A DNA stretch of 64,000 nucleotides from assembly GCA_019722365.1 (NCBI GenBank), contig JADFUC010002135.1, positions 703,537 to 767,536 of the forward strand, given 5' to 3'. A program made the translations under genes and the position numbers. The stretch is from Lithospermum erythrorhizon (lineage: Eukaryota > Streptophyta > Magnoliopsida > Boraginales > Boraginaceae). The notes beneath the pieces are model-generated. The model saw nothing but the letters and a program-made list of their open reading frames with translations, made no database searches and had not been told where the DNA came from. Each line of letters begins with the position of its first letter. Positions within the stretch are counted from its first letter, which is position 1. This document shows positions 11,769 to 24,589 of this stretch, one piece after another.

Positions 11769-14721
11769 CGAAATAGGTTAATAATAAGGGCAAGCCAGAC
11801 GAATATGGCATCAATGTATCCATAATATGGATGATAATTTGGAATGACGACGGCATGGCAAAATTTGTTGTAGTTTGCTAATTTGGTATGCTTGGGGACG
11901 CTGGCTGGCCTAAGACGGATTTTAAATTGATAATTATTGGAATTTTGGTAGTTAAAAGGATAATTAGTAGAATTGTGTGTTAAATGGATTATTGTCGGGG
12001 ATTCATTTACCAAAAGTGGGATATTTGTAGCTATAAACAAGAGTTTATTAGAAACTGGTTAGAAGAATTTTAGTAAAAGACCTTTTTTTCTCTGCTAGCC
12101 CAAATCGTCAAACAAAACTCTAAGATCGTGATGTCGATTTAATTTTAATATAAAAAAATAAAAATAAATTAATTTACAATGAAATAATTGAGCTCAAACA
12201 ATAAGGATGAGATAAAATTTCCAAAAATCCAACCAGCCAATACAATAACGCATATAAGCCAGATATACTATTCTCAAGCAGTCTCACCAAACGATGAAAA
12301 TGGTTCTCCAATTCATTTATTCAATCATCAATACATTCAACAATTTAAGACTATCCACAATGGCCACCTCGACACTTTCTCCCCACATCAGCCTTAAGAC
12401 CCTCAAATAACACCCACTTTTACCAATGCCTACGCATTATTCAGATTGCCAAATTTTCTCTCCTTCCACATCACTCCAACATATACCCCACCATATTTTC
12501 TATTTCCTCTTTATTTATTTCATATATATAATTATTAAATTTAATAATAAATAAATAATATTATAATTTTAAAAAATATATTTTTAATAATTTTAATATT
12601 TTAATTATTTTAAAATATTTTAATAATTTTTTTTTAATATTTTTTTTATTTCATATATTTTAAAAAAGTATATTTTTTTAATAGTATATATTTTTTTTGA
12701 ATTTCAAAAATCCTATAATATTTAATACAATAAATAATATTAAATTTTTTAAAAATAACACACAATATTATTCATCACTCGAACTCGAAGACATACATAA
12801 TAAGCAAACATACATAAATTATTGAAAACATAATAAAAAACACACAATAAAACATGGGCTACAAGATCCATGTAAGCTTTCAAAAATCAAAAAGAGTAAA
12901 ATCGACAAAAGCACAATAAAAATGTGTAAAAACTTGATTTTTTTTTCGGGGTCTAAATTGACACAAACCTGGTGCCTATTTATGAGCTCCTAAAATAAAA
13001 ATAGTGGTGTAATTTTTTTGCTTAATTATCAAGAAAACAATTTAAAATGGCGGGAAAAACAACCGCTGACAGCCACACACGTGTCGGGCGAGGCCACACA
13101 AATACCGCACTGACACGTGCATGAATTCTGCTTATCCATTTTTTTTGTTTTTTTAATTTCTTGGGTGACCTAATCGGCGCTGCTTAAAATCGATCGCTTC
13201 CCGGACCAAATTTTGATCCCTGGCCCACGGTGTCAAATTACACTCAATCGATCCTCGCGTGAAATGATCCCTCTGACACCCTAATTGATCCCCCTGGGCC
13301 GCATTACAGCCTAACATTCAACACCCTCTACAACACTTCCATTAAATTTATTCAACACCCACTTTATTCATTCAACACAATAATATCAGAATTCAGTCTC
13401 TACGGGCTTTTAATTCCTCTTGTTCTATTCTTTACACCACCATCTATATTTTTGTATCTATGCATTATCACCTTAACCACTCTAAATTTATTTTTTGTAG
13501 TTTATTATGACCTAATTACAATTTACACACCTTTTGTGGACTAATTTAAGACACCATCTACTTATTTTAACAAATTTTCTTATCCCCTAATAAATGTTTT
13601 TTGTAAATAGTTTACTAATAGTACAAAAATCGTCAAAAAATTTGTAATATATATTTCGAACTACCATCTTCAGTGGACTAGATCCGCCTATATGTAGTAT
13701 GTATTATTTAGTTTTATTAAAAATTTTGATATAGATATAAAATTAAAAAAATGAATTGTAAATTTAAAATAGATTAACGATCGAATAAAATTGAGATAGA
13801 GGGAGTATAGATTAGGACATGAGTGAGGTTGTTGCGTTATGAATTCAATGTACATGGATGTTCCATGTATCGCTCTCAATCGGATCGAGAAGGTACTGCA
13901 ATTTGGAGTCGTGTACGAGTTCAAATAAAAACATGAATTTGTGAAACATAAGTCTGTTCAAAGAAAAATAAGGGATTGGTTGAGTAGAATCAAAAAATAA
14001 TAAAAGAGTTTGATAATCAAAGTTGTGTCTGATTCATTAGCTTTTTTTATATAGTATCAGTTTTCTCTTAAGGGGAGTAGATATGTAAAAACCTTATTAA
14101 ACGTTAAAAAGAGTTAGGAGAGTCCGAAGACATGCTCTATAGTTGGATTTGAGATGACATTTTATTGTCTACAATTTTTCTATGATAAAAGGAAAAGTCA
14201 AAGAAAAATAATTTGGAATATGACGAAATAAGGACTTCGACACGTGTAGGAAGCAGTGCGGATTGATTCCTTATCTTATCCATTCAGCAGAGCTGATTGA
14301 TGCCTCATCTTATCTTACTGGATTATTTGGGCAACCTGTTATTTGGTTGTGGATTTCAGTTGAGTCTTTAATTTGTTAAAATAACTCTATAGGCAAGGTA
14401 TGGATTAGGTGCATAAACAGAACACTTAGACTACTTGAGCACGATGCTTGTAGTGGCTGATATTTGTTATTTCATTCGGCAAATGTCATAACTCTATTGA
14501 TAATACCAAATAACATTGTTAATGTAGTACCACAAATAGACATTTGCTTAATACTCCTTAATTGTTTAGAGCAAAAGGGAATTTGGAAACATGTCGCTCA
14601 TTTTGAAAAATTCATTTAGTTTTGTCGTCAGATCGACTCTCTCCATATATGAAGATTGTCTTTTTTTTTCATTGTTCATAAGTTATATTTGTTGATCAAT
14701 TTTTTACATAATACATTTTAT
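11769..14721. other. AT-rich spacer with MITE-like pieces, no gene
   Basis: No supported coding region. 11769-12040 is probably the 5' flank of the Harbinger ORF. 12500-12770 is extremely AT-rich. A candidate Harbinger-type MITE left end lies at about 12351. A 'gagggagta' end like that of Stowaway MITEs lies at about 13799-13808, with no matched partner found. Short open frames at 12188-12397 and 13688-13924 have no support. Confidence 0.45.
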
Positions 14722-15894
14722 TAGATAGTCCAACTTTAATTAATATGAAGTTGTTATATTATAACTTCTTTTAAAATTTAAAATTAGACAATCTTCATAG
14801 ATTGAGAGTATTAATTATTTTTGTGCAATAAACAACTTCTAATTAGCTTGATTCTCACAACTTCACGGTCAAGTATATTTCTAAAACAATTCACCCACAC
14901 ACATTCAAATTTAATTTTCGACTCGCATACTTTTTTAATTTATTCATGTCTTAAATAGTCTCATCCCAACTTCACCAACCACTCCCTCCATGGCTCCACC
15001 ATTCCATTAAGCAAGTGCGTAATATATACTCCTTTACATCTTTAAAGATTTTGGGTAATTTGAGGTCGGCCAGTGAGACGGGAGATTCTATTAACTTGTT
15101 TCGATCTAGAATACTTTTAATTATTAAAAAAATTATATTTATATTTCAATCAAATTTATTTTATTACTAATAAATAGAAGGGTGATTGAATTGGATTTAG
15201 AGGAATGCCGGCAGCTGGCCCCTCGTGTGAATGTTCTCAGAGTATTTATTCATATGTTAAATCTGGCCCATACCAATAACTTTATATTAATTTAACGAAA
15301 AGAAAATTTAGGGGTCAAAATTGCTAATTTAGATAATATTTTGGGAAAAAATATAAATTTAACAAATCAAATTATTGACAGCCAAATTAGTTTTTTATTA
15401 CGTCTATTTTGTCTAATTTACGTTTTCCCTCAAAAATATCTATTAAATTACATTGGCCTAAAAATGTACTCAAATTTTCTTCGTTAATATTTACCTGAAA
15501 TTTCTCTAATTTGAGTGACTACTCAAGGACCCGATATACACCATTTTATATCATTTGCTAATGATACCATTTATGGGGACAAAATCGCAACCGTCACCCA
15601 CCATTTTAATTATTTCGACACCTCATAAAATAAAAATGAAATATCATCTATTGTTATTATTTCTAGTTTATGTTTTTATCTATTGTTTTCATCTTTAGAA
15701 ATAAATTTATTTCAACCAAACACTATAAAAATATATGTTGAGTTCAAAATTTAAAAATTCAATCATAAAAATTCGAAATTAAACCATTTTTTTTAGATAT
15801 CAATCGATGAGATGATTTGAAACGTGATCTATTGATTAGGTGAAGTATAATGGCCGACAGATGGAATTGTATCCATCATGAAACACTGGGCATC

Positions 15895-15903
15895 TATATA
15901 TAT
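15895..15903 (+). promoter_or_regulatory. Likely TATA box of UGT gene 2
   Basis: tatatatatg lies about 112-120 bp before the ATG, shared with gene 3 (48471-48481). A second TATA-like motif, ataaaaata at about 15989-15997, lies only 18 bp before the ATG and is too close to serve as core promoter for this start. Confidence 0.4.
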
Positions 15904-16356
15904 GTCCGATTGTTAACACTCCATATATGGCTAAAGGTTTGGGAAGTCTGATAAAACTCAAAGAACCAAAAACACCCCTCCGTAATTTATAAAAATATTG
16001 AACACACACTCAAAATGGCAACCACCACCAAGAAGCCTCACGCAGTACTAATTGCATGGCCAGCTCAAGGCCATGTAAACCCCCTCATGAGATTTGCTAA
16101 GCTATTATATACAAGAGGCTTCCACATAACATTTGTCCACACAGAATTCAACTACAGCCGTTTGATCAGATCAAACGGCCCTGATTCCGTAAAGGGTCTC
16201 CCTGATTTTAGGTATGAAACCATCCCTGATGGAACTCCACCCCCCTCCAATCCAGATGCAACACAAGATATTCCTTCGGTTTGAAGCTTCTAAGGAAAAA
16301 TGCTTTTAGTCTTTTCAAGAAACTACTGATAAGCTAATGCTGACCCAGTGCCTCAG

Positions 16357-16851
16357 GTTAGGGGTACACATTATAATATTAAAATTATATACATTATTAA
16401 AATATATCATTCTAACATAGATATTCCAACACCCATTTTAATCGACTTTATACTTCAGATAAATCTTTCGATCGTCAATTAATATTATTTACTATCATAT
16501 TAAAAATTAAAAAATAATATTAAGGAAATTATTTTAAAGCGCTTAATTCAATTATATAAATTTTATATTTTTTATAATAATTAATAATTAATAATTGATG
16601 ATAAAATTTCAATTTCTAAAAATCAAACGCCAATTGAAGTGTATTGGAGGGACTATAATTGAAAAAATTCAAAAAAAGTTAAAACAAAAATTATTTTATG
16701 CACTTACTTACAAATTAGTACATATTACCTAAAAGTTAAAAGTACACTTATATAATTGATATTAATGAATTTAAAAAAAAAGGAAATAATACACATTACA
16801 AAAGAATAAGAAAATATATTATAAAATGACATAATATGTATTTTTCACCAG
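16357..16851 (+). other. Extra intron 1 of UGT gene 2
   Basis: A 495-bp GT-AG intron (CAG/gttagg ... caccag/GTTACT) between codons for PQ and VTCV. AT-rich, with no transposon recognised inside. The homologous intron is in gene 3 (48945-49430). Gene 1 has uninterrupted coding (DVPPVTCVVAD) at this place. Confidence 0.8.
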
Positions 16852-17130
16852 GTTACTTGTGTTGTTGCTGATGGAGTTATGACTTTGCTATTCCAAAGGT
16901 TGGATTTTGGGCATTCCTGGGTTAATTTAATACCATTCCACTTTCTCTTTTGTTGGGTATTTGTTCTACACAGAACTCAAGAAAAGAGGGATTTTTCCAT
17001 TTAAAAGTAAGTTATATTTTTTGCTAAATAATTTGTTATGGTCTGTTTGTTATTTACTGTTTTTGGTCGATATCCATTTGTTACTGAGTTTGATCCTTTC
17101 TAGGCAGTAGGCACTGTTAAAACTGCTCTC

Positions 17131-17429
17131 CTCCGTCCCTAAATGTTTAATCATCAAGCTTTTTCATCTTATATCAAATTTTTTAATTTTTTACATTTTC
17201 AATACTATTTTCATATCTTTTTCCTTTATATCCCTACTTTTATCTTTCTCTATTTTTAGGTAGTCTATCAATTACTCTTTTTAATTCTAATGTCCACATA
17301 ATGTCTTTGCAAATAGATGTTAGACTTGATATCATTAATTTATATCAAGGATAAACATGGTAAAAACCATCTTACCTTAATTTACATGCATTAGCCTAGA
17401 TGATCAATCTTTGTAAGACGGAGGAAATA
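17131..17429. mobile_element. Stowaway-like MITE in intron 2 of UGT gene 2
   Basis: Begins ctcctccgtccc and ends with the inverted agacggaggaaa, about 300 bp apart, in AT-rich DNA. This is the terminal pattern of Stowaway (Tc1/mariner-class) MITEs. The homologous but more damaged copy is in intron 2 of gene 3 (about 49825-50120), so insertion predates the duplication. Confidence 0.7.
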
Positions 17430-18035
17430 GTTTATTTGTAGGCACGACTACTATTTTTGTTAATGTTGAATTATATACGCTTTTAAGTGCTATCTAAGCT
17501 AGCACTATTCTAGTTTAAATATCTTTTGAAAGTGTTATTATAGTCAAGATTGATAGTGCTTAAGATAATGTTTTACTATTGCTTTTTGTATCTGTGCCAT
17601 TGAAGCAACCATCTATAGTGCTTAAAAAAGTGTGCTATCTGAGCTTACCATGTTTATTTTTGATTGTTTAGGATATATTTCTTTTGTTATTTTTATTTGA
17701 TTGTTTATTTTTCAATATGACTTTTTAAATTGACTTCTTAAAAAAATTATTTTATTTTTATTCTTATGTTTCATTTTATTGGTTAAGTTGAGATCACTCT
17801 TGAATATGATAAAACTTCATTACTTTTTATCTCCCTAGTTTCAATTCTTTTAAAATAATATTGAGCTAAACAATCAAATAAAGGAGATGGATGGAGTATA
17901 GTCAAGATATTCTCATATGATCGTGTCATTATGGATTAAAGATTGTGTAGATTAGTTAAACTGAGTGTGAGAGATGAGAATGACGAGAAAATACTAATTA
18001 TTAACTCATAACTCAATTGATCTTAATTGTTGTAG

Positions 18036-18973
18036 ATGATGATTATCTCACCGATGGCACTCTTGATGAGCAAATTGAAATCACTGATAAGATCAAGATG
18101 CGCCTAAGGGGCCTTCCTTCTTTCTTCCAGTCGACGGATCCTGAAGAAATCATGTTTCATTTCATGGAGTTGGAATGTTGGGATTGTCTAAAAGCTGATG
18201 CTGTACTCTTGAGCACTTTTGACGAATTTGAGCAAGACGCCATTGAAGCTATTAAAATGAAATACAAATGTTTTAATGTTTTCCCTGTTGGCCCTCTTTC
18301 CTTGATGGAAAAAAAACATGTCCCAGAAAACATAAACAACCAATTTATTTCTAGTTTATGGAAACAGGATCCGAGAGTCTTCGAGTGGTTAGATAGCAGA
18401 GCGCCAGAGTCGGTCCTGTTTGTGAATTATGGTTGTGTTGCTGTGATGACAGAAAGACAATTTCAAGAACTGGCTTGGGGCATTGCGAATAGCAAAAAAC
18501 CATTTTTATGGATTGTTCGGCCTGATGTTGTTAAAGATGGGTCGGCAACATTGTCAGAGGAATTCCTGGAGGAGACCAAGGAAAGGGGATTCATAACGAC
18601 CTGGTGTGCTCAGGAGCAAGTCCTCCGCCATCCCGCGGTTGGGGCATTTTTTACTCATTGCGGCTGGAATTCTATGACAGAGTCGATATGTGGAGGCGTG
18701 CCTGTGATTTGTTGGCCTTGGAACGCAGACCAGACGACAAATTGCTATTGTTCCTGCAATATATGGGGTATTGGCATGGAGGTTGACCCTGATGTGAAAC
18801 GCGAAAAAATTTCTCGACAGATTGTGGAGATGATGCAGGGGGAGAAAGGAAAGGAAATGAGGAGGAATGCTCAAGAATGGAAACGCAAAGCTGAAATTTC
18901 TACTGATGCTGGAGGATCATCTCTTAACAATCTTGATGAAATTATTAAGAATTTTCTCCTGGCGCCGAAATGA
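18036..18973 (+). CDS. UGT gene 2, exon 3, intact with PSPG box
   Basis: An open 938-bp exon from acceptor tgtag to TGA. It reads DDYLTDGTLDEQIEITDK, then LRGLPSFFQSTDPEE. The PSPG box at 18602-18733 (44 codons) starts WCAQEQVLRHPAVGAFF, contains HCGWNS and ends PWNADQ. Trp22, Glu27 and Gln44 are all present, predicting UDP-glucose as donor. C-terminal residues are NFLLAPK. An open frame can be extended to an upstream ATG at 18017, but that lies in the intron; the splice acceptor at 18035 gives the family-consistent start of this exon. Confidence 0.9.
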
Positions 18974-19261
18974 TCCGTTAATGAATTCTGAATAATTATG
19001 ATGTTTTAGTTATGTTGTTTTACTATTCCATCTTTTATTGTCATAATTTTGAGTGCTCGAGTACTCTCAACTCTGGACTAGACATGAATTGTTCTGATTT
19101 TAGTTATAATATTAATGTTCACCCTTTCCAATTCATGATAATCTCACAAACTTGTACTTGTTAAATATCAAAAACTTACTCTGTTAACTTGTTTTGAACA
19201 GAATTAAACAGGTTTACATTGAACAATGTGTCGAAGCAATACCAAAGAGATCATAGTTAAT

Positions 19262-20150
19262 AATTGGAAAAGTAAGTGTAGCAATATTGCGTGAACAAAT
19301 CTTCCAGACATGAGGCAGAATACTCGGATAACAACAAAGACAAAAAAACTAACAAAACACCAAGAATCATAACCCGCCTCAAAGGCCCACTACACCTACG
19401 CCTTATGCATAAACCCTGGTGAAAGATCGCACTACGACGGTTACAACGGCGCTGCTAATGGGCACAAAGATCCCAACTTCTGCGCCAAGAAAACTCTATC
19501 AACTAAGCCGAACTGCGCCTCCCCTGATTCTTACAATCTTTGGCTATGATACACAATGCTCAACATCATGCTGACATGACAGAAGCACTGCCCCTCACAA
19601 CGCTACGCCACTGCGCCAGACAATCACCTGAGTCAGCAACAAAACTCAAACACACTAAATTCAAAACAACCACGTATATAGTGAAGAAAATGAGAATATG
19701 TTTCTGTTTGCACGCCTTTCATCCCATCTTTCTTAAATAAATACCACAGATAATGAACACAATCACAAAGTTTTCAATCAATCTTCAAATCATCTTTATG
19801 ACTCTCCATAACAACAAGAATATTCAAGGCGAAAGCTTTTTCCAAGTTTCGCTAATTTCAATATAATATCTTCCACCATAAATAACCAATCTTCAATCAT
19901 CTTTAAAGACTTTCCATAACAAATAGTAGCTATTCAAGAATGAAATTTTCTCCAAAGCATTTTATCAATTTCAACATAATATTTCCTGCACCATAAATAA
20001 TATTCTTTTCGGGGATTGAAGAAAATCCTCAATCACATTAATTGGTTTGACCTAACTAACTAATAATACCTCATATTCCACTGGATGTATCCATCTGCTA
20101 ACAACTCATGCATTAAAAACACATTCAATAAAAACACACTTACAATTAAC
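19262..20150. other. 890-bp segment present only in duplication block A
   Basis: Relative to block B (junction near 57685-57697) the sequence between 'catagtta' and 'caaatatatatg' is extra. It is less AT-rich at its left (19370-19640), contains a tandem duplication (19777-20008) and has no recognised coding domain. A 66-codon frame at 19540-19740 is unsupported. It could be a non-autonomous insertion in A or a deletion in B. Confidence 0.6.
19777..20008. repeat. Two-copy tandem repeat, about 110-120 bp unit
   Basis: Both units run from 'caatcttcaa(t)catcttta' through 'ccataacaa', 'attcaag' and 'tttcaa(t/c)ataata' to 'ccataaataa'. Unit 1 is about 19777-19887 and unit 2 about 19888-20008. They differ by substitutions and small indels. 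Confidence 0.7.
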
Positions 20151-20566
20151 AAATATATATGTGTGTAGACTGACTAATTGAATTTATAATTTTAAATAGG
20201 TAGTTTAATCAAACCCCAAACCTTATTTTCATCTCACTCAAAATGATCTTGTATGTTAGATCCTACATGCTATGGATTAAAATGTCGCATGACTGACGTG
20301 TTATCTTGACGTTTGTGAACTAACTGAAAGGCCCAACGATCACACAAAGTATGTATTTTTAAATCTGAGTGATCAAATAATGTTACTTTCCGAAACATGA
20401 CCGATCTTATAAAATTGAGAAAATATGTATAGGTGATGAACGAAGAAAAGTTACCAAGGTTATTAAGATATTATTCTTATTAAGATTTCAAATCATTTAT
20501 TTGACATTTTTAAATTTTACAGTCATGGGCTTATTTTAAAAGCTTTTTAGAGATCAAATTCCAAAA

Positions 20567-20569
<3 letters not shown>

Positions 20570-20616
<47 letters not shown>
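20570..20616. repeat. (AT)n microsatellite, block A
   Basis: About 46 bp of AT repeat. The orthologous repeat in block B is at 58087-58140 and is somewhat longer. Confidence 0.95.
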
Positions 20617-20622
<6 letters not shown>

Positions 20623-21159
20623 ATTGTGAATTTTACGTTATCAGATTATCAATTCTTAACATTTGTAAAGATACCATCTCGCTTACATATTTTAATTGCA
20701 GTTAATCCTATATATACATTTTTAATGACATTTCAATGTGAGTTTTAAAGAATAAATTTTATTAAAATTATTAATAAAAACTCTTTAAAATTGTATCCTT
20801 AAACGTGCAATATGTCGTGCTATTGTGATTGTTTCCAATGGTATTCTCACAAGAGATCTCTAGAGCCAAATCTTGCTAATTAACGTGTCTCCAAAAATAT
20901 TTACCGGTCGAAGAAATTTAAGAAATTCTCAAAGTAATATCAATTCTTTTCCCTGAATATAATGGATTCTTCGACACATGAATAATTGATGCATTTCCCA
21001 TCGAAGTCTATTTATGCTTGGGCATTTATATGATTTGACTTATTTTGCTGATATTTGGCCTGTTTTTCATATATTGATTTCACACTTCACTTGCAAAAAC
21101 CATTCTTAAAGGGCTGCAATTGTTATAATTTCCTTTTTTCAGATTTTAACTAGCAAATG

Positions 21160-21610
21160 CTTGAATAATTCTTTTTTTTTATTCAAATTGATAAAGATTG
21201 TATTTATAAAATGACAAGCAATAACAGAAGAGTTTGAAACTAAAAAAGAACACCCCAGTACTCGTGCCAAATCCGCTTCCATCCCACTACAAGGCAACAC
21301 GGACAAAAAAATATCACAGAGATACCCAGAAAGAACCCACACTGCCACAGTTGAGGAGGATCGACGAGCCGTGAAACGCAATGCCTGGTGTCAAAACTCC
21401 CTTGCCGAGTATTATAACAATACCTGAAAAAGAAAGAGCACAAGAAAAAAAAGATGAGACGTGGAGTAACCCTTCCCCTACCCTTTTTATTATGACCCAG
21501 AACAAAAAAAACTATCCCCAGACAAGGGAAAAGCTTGAAGAAAGGGGAAGAGAAAACTAAGTTGTTAACAGAAACCTTACTAGAACCCTAGAGAAAGATG
21601 GAAGGCACAT
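21160..21610 (-). mobile_element. LINE-like 3' end fragment
   Basis: Block A homology stops at a T run (21172-21180). On the minus strand this reads as '...atacaatctttatcaattt' followed by an A-rich tail, the usual end of plant LINEs. Block B is bounded at the same place by the tail of a recognisable LINE. The A fragment has overlapping minus-strand frames (21139-21505) but no LINE domain I can name. It may be a different LINE subfamily or another repeat. Confidence 0.4.
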
Positions 21611-21659
21611 AAACAATCCGACACGTATATCGAAATAAGGTGATCGATAAAATTAATAA

Positions 21660-23790
21660 ATAGTTATGTTTCATTGCGTATCAACTTTTATATAAATACG
21701 CTAGTATTTACAATGCCGATAATACATGTTGTTATTCTTTTTAACACAGATACAGAAATTTAAAATTAATTCAAATTTCATCCCCAAATTTTTTTTTTCA
21801 TCCCCAATAATTAACCCTAACTACGAAAGAACCCACCGAACTACAAATTTACCCAAACCCGGCCGGGGCCGAATTTCGACAACACCGACAACCCAATCAT
21901 CCCCGGACCGACTGATCCGACGCCGCGGTAGTCTACCGCCGCATCGACCCCTCCTTCCCCTACTACCTTAGTTCCAATGACAACCCTGACAATATTATTT
22001 GTTTAGTCAAACTTACCGGCCACAACTACGAAGAATGAAGGTCTCTGCTCCATGAAACTTTCTCATTTAGGACGATTTAAAATACGGCTTCATAGACGGT
22101 TCAAGTTGCTAAACCGCAACCCGAATTTCAAAGGACGACGTCATCTAATCTACTCAAAATAATGGATCCTTAATAATGGTCAAGTCGACACAAAAGTTAA
22201 GGATGTTCCTCATTACGGGCATAAAGCCGCATGGGATATGATTGCCGACATATACTGCTACAAACGCCAACGGAAACAAAGATTTCAAACATGCTCTCTC
22301 TCCGAATGTAAGCAACTCCTACTATGTCTGCTGCGGATTATTTTGGGAAATTGTAAAAGCATGATGATTCGCCGCTTGCAATCCGATCCCTCGGCATTTA
22401 TACGCGTAATGGGAGTAACACTGGGCAGCCGCCTTAACGAAGAAAAGTTCCATGATTTTCTGCGACGGCCTCGATACTCACCGTGCTCGCCACCGCTGCT
22501 CTCAATTACTCGCATGACCCTACTCCATCTTTGACTGACGTTTCAAGCTATGAATCGTGAGGAACAATCGTGATAAGAGAAACAATGTTGTTAAGCCTAC
22601 GCCTCACGGATAAAATTTATTCCTCGCGTTTCCACGCAAAACAACCAATCCCGACTTCAAGTCCCGCTTACATAATAATGTCACATGCACGCTTTTGTCA
22701 TCGCAAGGCATGACGAGTCTATGTTTTCAAGAACGGTTTCCACCCGCTGGGGCGACGCCGAGTCATGACGGGCGGACTCGGCAGGGGTTCGAATCAGCGG
22801 CAAGAGGCGGACTTCCTGCCACTGCCCGGGCGAGTCGCCGGTGCACGGGCGGTCACTTTCGGCGGGCGGTAATGCATCGACTCGCGACGGGGTCGTATGG
22901 ATGCTATTCCTTGCGAGTGTTGGTTGATCGATTAAGCCGTCATATCGCTTCGTTCCTGGCTGTGTGTAAAATCTAATGATCGCCTTTACGTGTTGCTTAT
23001 CGATTTACGGATTTCATCGATTCGGTGCTTCAATCACGTGTGGACGGGTAATTTATTATTGTCGAACATCCGACATGTCTCCTCAGACGTGTTGGTCTTT
23101 CGATGGTAAAGCTACATCTTCAAAATGTGTCTGCCAGACATCTCCTCTTTAACTTTACACACGGTTTATTATGTTCCAAACTTTGATTGTAACCTGTTAT
23201 CTGTTACACACCTGACCGAAGATACTGATTGTGTTGTTTATTGTGCAAAATATGGTTGTCTTATTCAGACCTGCGATCAAGGACGCCGACTGACTTTAAC
23301 GGCAAGGGGACTTTACTACTTCAAAGGGGACAATGTGAGAGTTAATCGAGTAGCCGAAAAACAGGATCCGGTTCTTTGGCATCGCCGTTTAGCCATCCGC
23401 CTTCCAAAGTTGCTTCTCGCTTTACCATTTACTTTGAGTTCATCAACGCTCTGGGATTTAATTGCGGATATTTGCTTTCGCCATGCCAGACACGTGATTT
23501 ATTTGTTTCAATGATAATAAAGACGTCGTTCTTTTGATTTGATCCATCAGGATGTACGGGTCCATATAAGACGCGGGTCTAACTGGTGGTGCTCGCTTTC
23601 TTTCTTACAATTGTTTCATGATTTCTCAGCGCATGTGATATCGAGTCACAGACAGATGCGCTATCAATGAAAGCAGAATTCCATTGCGTGATCGAACTCT
23701 CAGATATAAATACGCCAGATTACAATGCCGATAATATAAAGGGTTGTTATTCTTAACAACACAAAACCTAGAGAAGCTTTTCTTTTGGGA
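21660..23790 (+). mobile_element. Ty1/copia element, internally deleted, with LTR pieces
   Basis: A copia polyprotein in family order but in several frames. The gag start resembles SPYYL.SNDNP and LTGHNYEEW (about 21950-22035). Gag continues with EEKFHDFLR and LAHDPTPSL (about 22435-22535). A GC-rich segment around 22740-22870 follows, then a GAG-pre-integrase region with YYVPNFDCNLLSV and LWHRRL (23165-23395), then the integrase start with GPYKTR and SLFLTIV (about 23560-23620). Reverse transcriptase and RNase H are absent. About 90 bp before gag (21665-21757) and after integrase (23680-23770) match each other ('acaatgccgataata', 'gttgttattctt'), consistent with LTR remnants. Stops and frameshifts are numerous; the element is non-autonomous. 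Confidence 0.8.
23125..23514 (+). pseudogene. copia GAG-pre-integrase to integrase fragment
   Basis: The longest open piece of the copia element, 129 codons. LHTVYYVPNFDCNLLSVTHL and GLYYFKGD..LWHRRL are the landmarks of the GAG-pre-integrase domain, which precedes the zinc-binding part of integrase. After LWHRRL the expected GHPS is altered and the reading slips frame, picking up again near the integrase core. Confidence 0.8.
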
Positions 23791-24042
23791 GAAGAGAGAA
23801 AGCGGTTGGTAAAAACCCTAGGGATTCCGAAAAATAACTCATTTAATGAGAGAAATCCAAGTAATTACTTCAATAGTGATTAATTTTTAAGTGATATTTA
23901 AGTTCTTTTCTATTTCTATGAATAATACTCTTAACAAAGCACTTTTTCGAAAGCGGTATGAAAAAGTTTACTTAGATAGCACTTTTTAAACGTCGTATCT
24001 ATGTATCGATAATGTCAATTATTTGTTACTCGTTAAATTGTA

Positions 24043-24212
24043 CTCCCTCCATCCCTTAATGTTAGGGCCATTTTCCATTTTAGAAAATCCCTAAATAAGT
24101 TTTCATTTGTGAAATAAAACATTAGAGGAAAAATTGAAAATGTGAAAGGGGTTTAAATTTTATTAAAGTTTGTGAAAAAGTAAATGAATCTTATATTTAT
24201 TGATGGAGGGAG
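24043..24212. mobile_element. Stowaway MITE with TA target duplication
   Basis: Starts ctccctccatccc and ends gatggagggag, a perfect-looking terminal inverted repeat of 11-12 bp, flanked on both sides by TA. The 170-bp length is typical of Stowaway. Confidence 0.9.
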
Positions 24213-24589
24213 TATTTTTTTTTTCTTTGTGCTCCTTGGCCCATGTCTCTTTTCGAATATTCTAACTAAAATCCCTCAATTTTATTAGTGCTAACTAAAT
24301 TTTATTTGAAATTTTGAATAAAAATATGGAACGTAAAGTAATGGGTTAGAAAATCTGATGCCCAGCTGGGCAGATGGCCACCAAACATATGCACTACATG
24401 CATCCGTCCAGAAAAGTGACATGCATATTAACTGCAACTTCAATTATTGGATTGAATTATTGGTGGGTCCAAATAATCCTTTCATTTCAAAAAATCGATC
24501 ATTTAATTGTAAATGATTAAATCAACAAACTTTTTAACTTACATCGTTAATTATAGCTATTCTTTTATTCTTCCGAAACACACTTTCCT

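Larger units (their letters stand above)
16015..18973 (+). pseudogene. UDP-glycosyltransferase, UGT85-like, gene 2 (exons 1-2 frameshifted)
   Basis: Plant family-1 glycosyltransferase with three exons: 16015-16356, 16852-17006 and 18036-18973. The start [12 protein letters not shown] and [10 protein letters not shown] (catalytic His) are clear, and exon 1 reads cleanly for 88 codons to QDIPSV. There TGA follows at about 16282 because bases present in gene 3 (GTTTGTGCTTCTTTAAG) are missing. More 1-2 bp losses follow to the exon end. Exon 2 is also indel-damaged relative to gene 3. Exon 3 is fully open. The expected protein would be about 480 residues, normal for a UGT. The intron after IFPFK is the conserved UGT85 intron; the one before VTCVVAD is extra. 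Because the breaks are tiny indels that differ from those in gene 3, sequencing error is a real possibility. The acceptor is unknown; iridoid or monoterpenoid aglycones are only a guess from family resemblance. Confidence 0.85.
14722..21175 (+). repeat. Segmental duplication block A (UGT gene 2 locus)
   Basis: Collinear with block B (46231-58690) in the same orientation. Similarity starts at attagata(g)tcc and runs through the UGT promoter, all exons and introns, the 3' flank and the TA microsatellite, to just before a T-rich LINE-like tail. Exon 1 and the roughly 60 bp before it look identical between blocks, while introns and flanks differ by many small indels. Block B is longer because it gained a solo LTR, a SINE and a copia element. 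Block A has about 890 bp extra at 19262-20150. Confidence 0.9.

Noticed and set aside
8711..12365. gactatctacaatg and gactatccacaatgg as terminal inverted repeats of the Harbinger element
   Set aside because: Both are in the same orientation, so they cannot be the two ends of one element; kept only as possible left ends.
18017..18035. Upstream ATG at 18017 as the start of a shorter UGT protein
   Set aside because: It lies in the intron; the acceptor at 18035 matches the conserved UGT85 exon boundary shared by all three genes.
18604..18786. 60-codon plus-strand and 106-codon minus-strand frames overlapping UGT exon 3
   Set aside because: Shadows of the real exon in other frames.
22695..22976. 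GC-rich open frame rich in Arg and Gly, possibly a separate gene
   Set aside because: It sits between the copia gag and GAG-pre-integrase landmarks and is best explained as the damaged nucleocapsid/linker part of that element.
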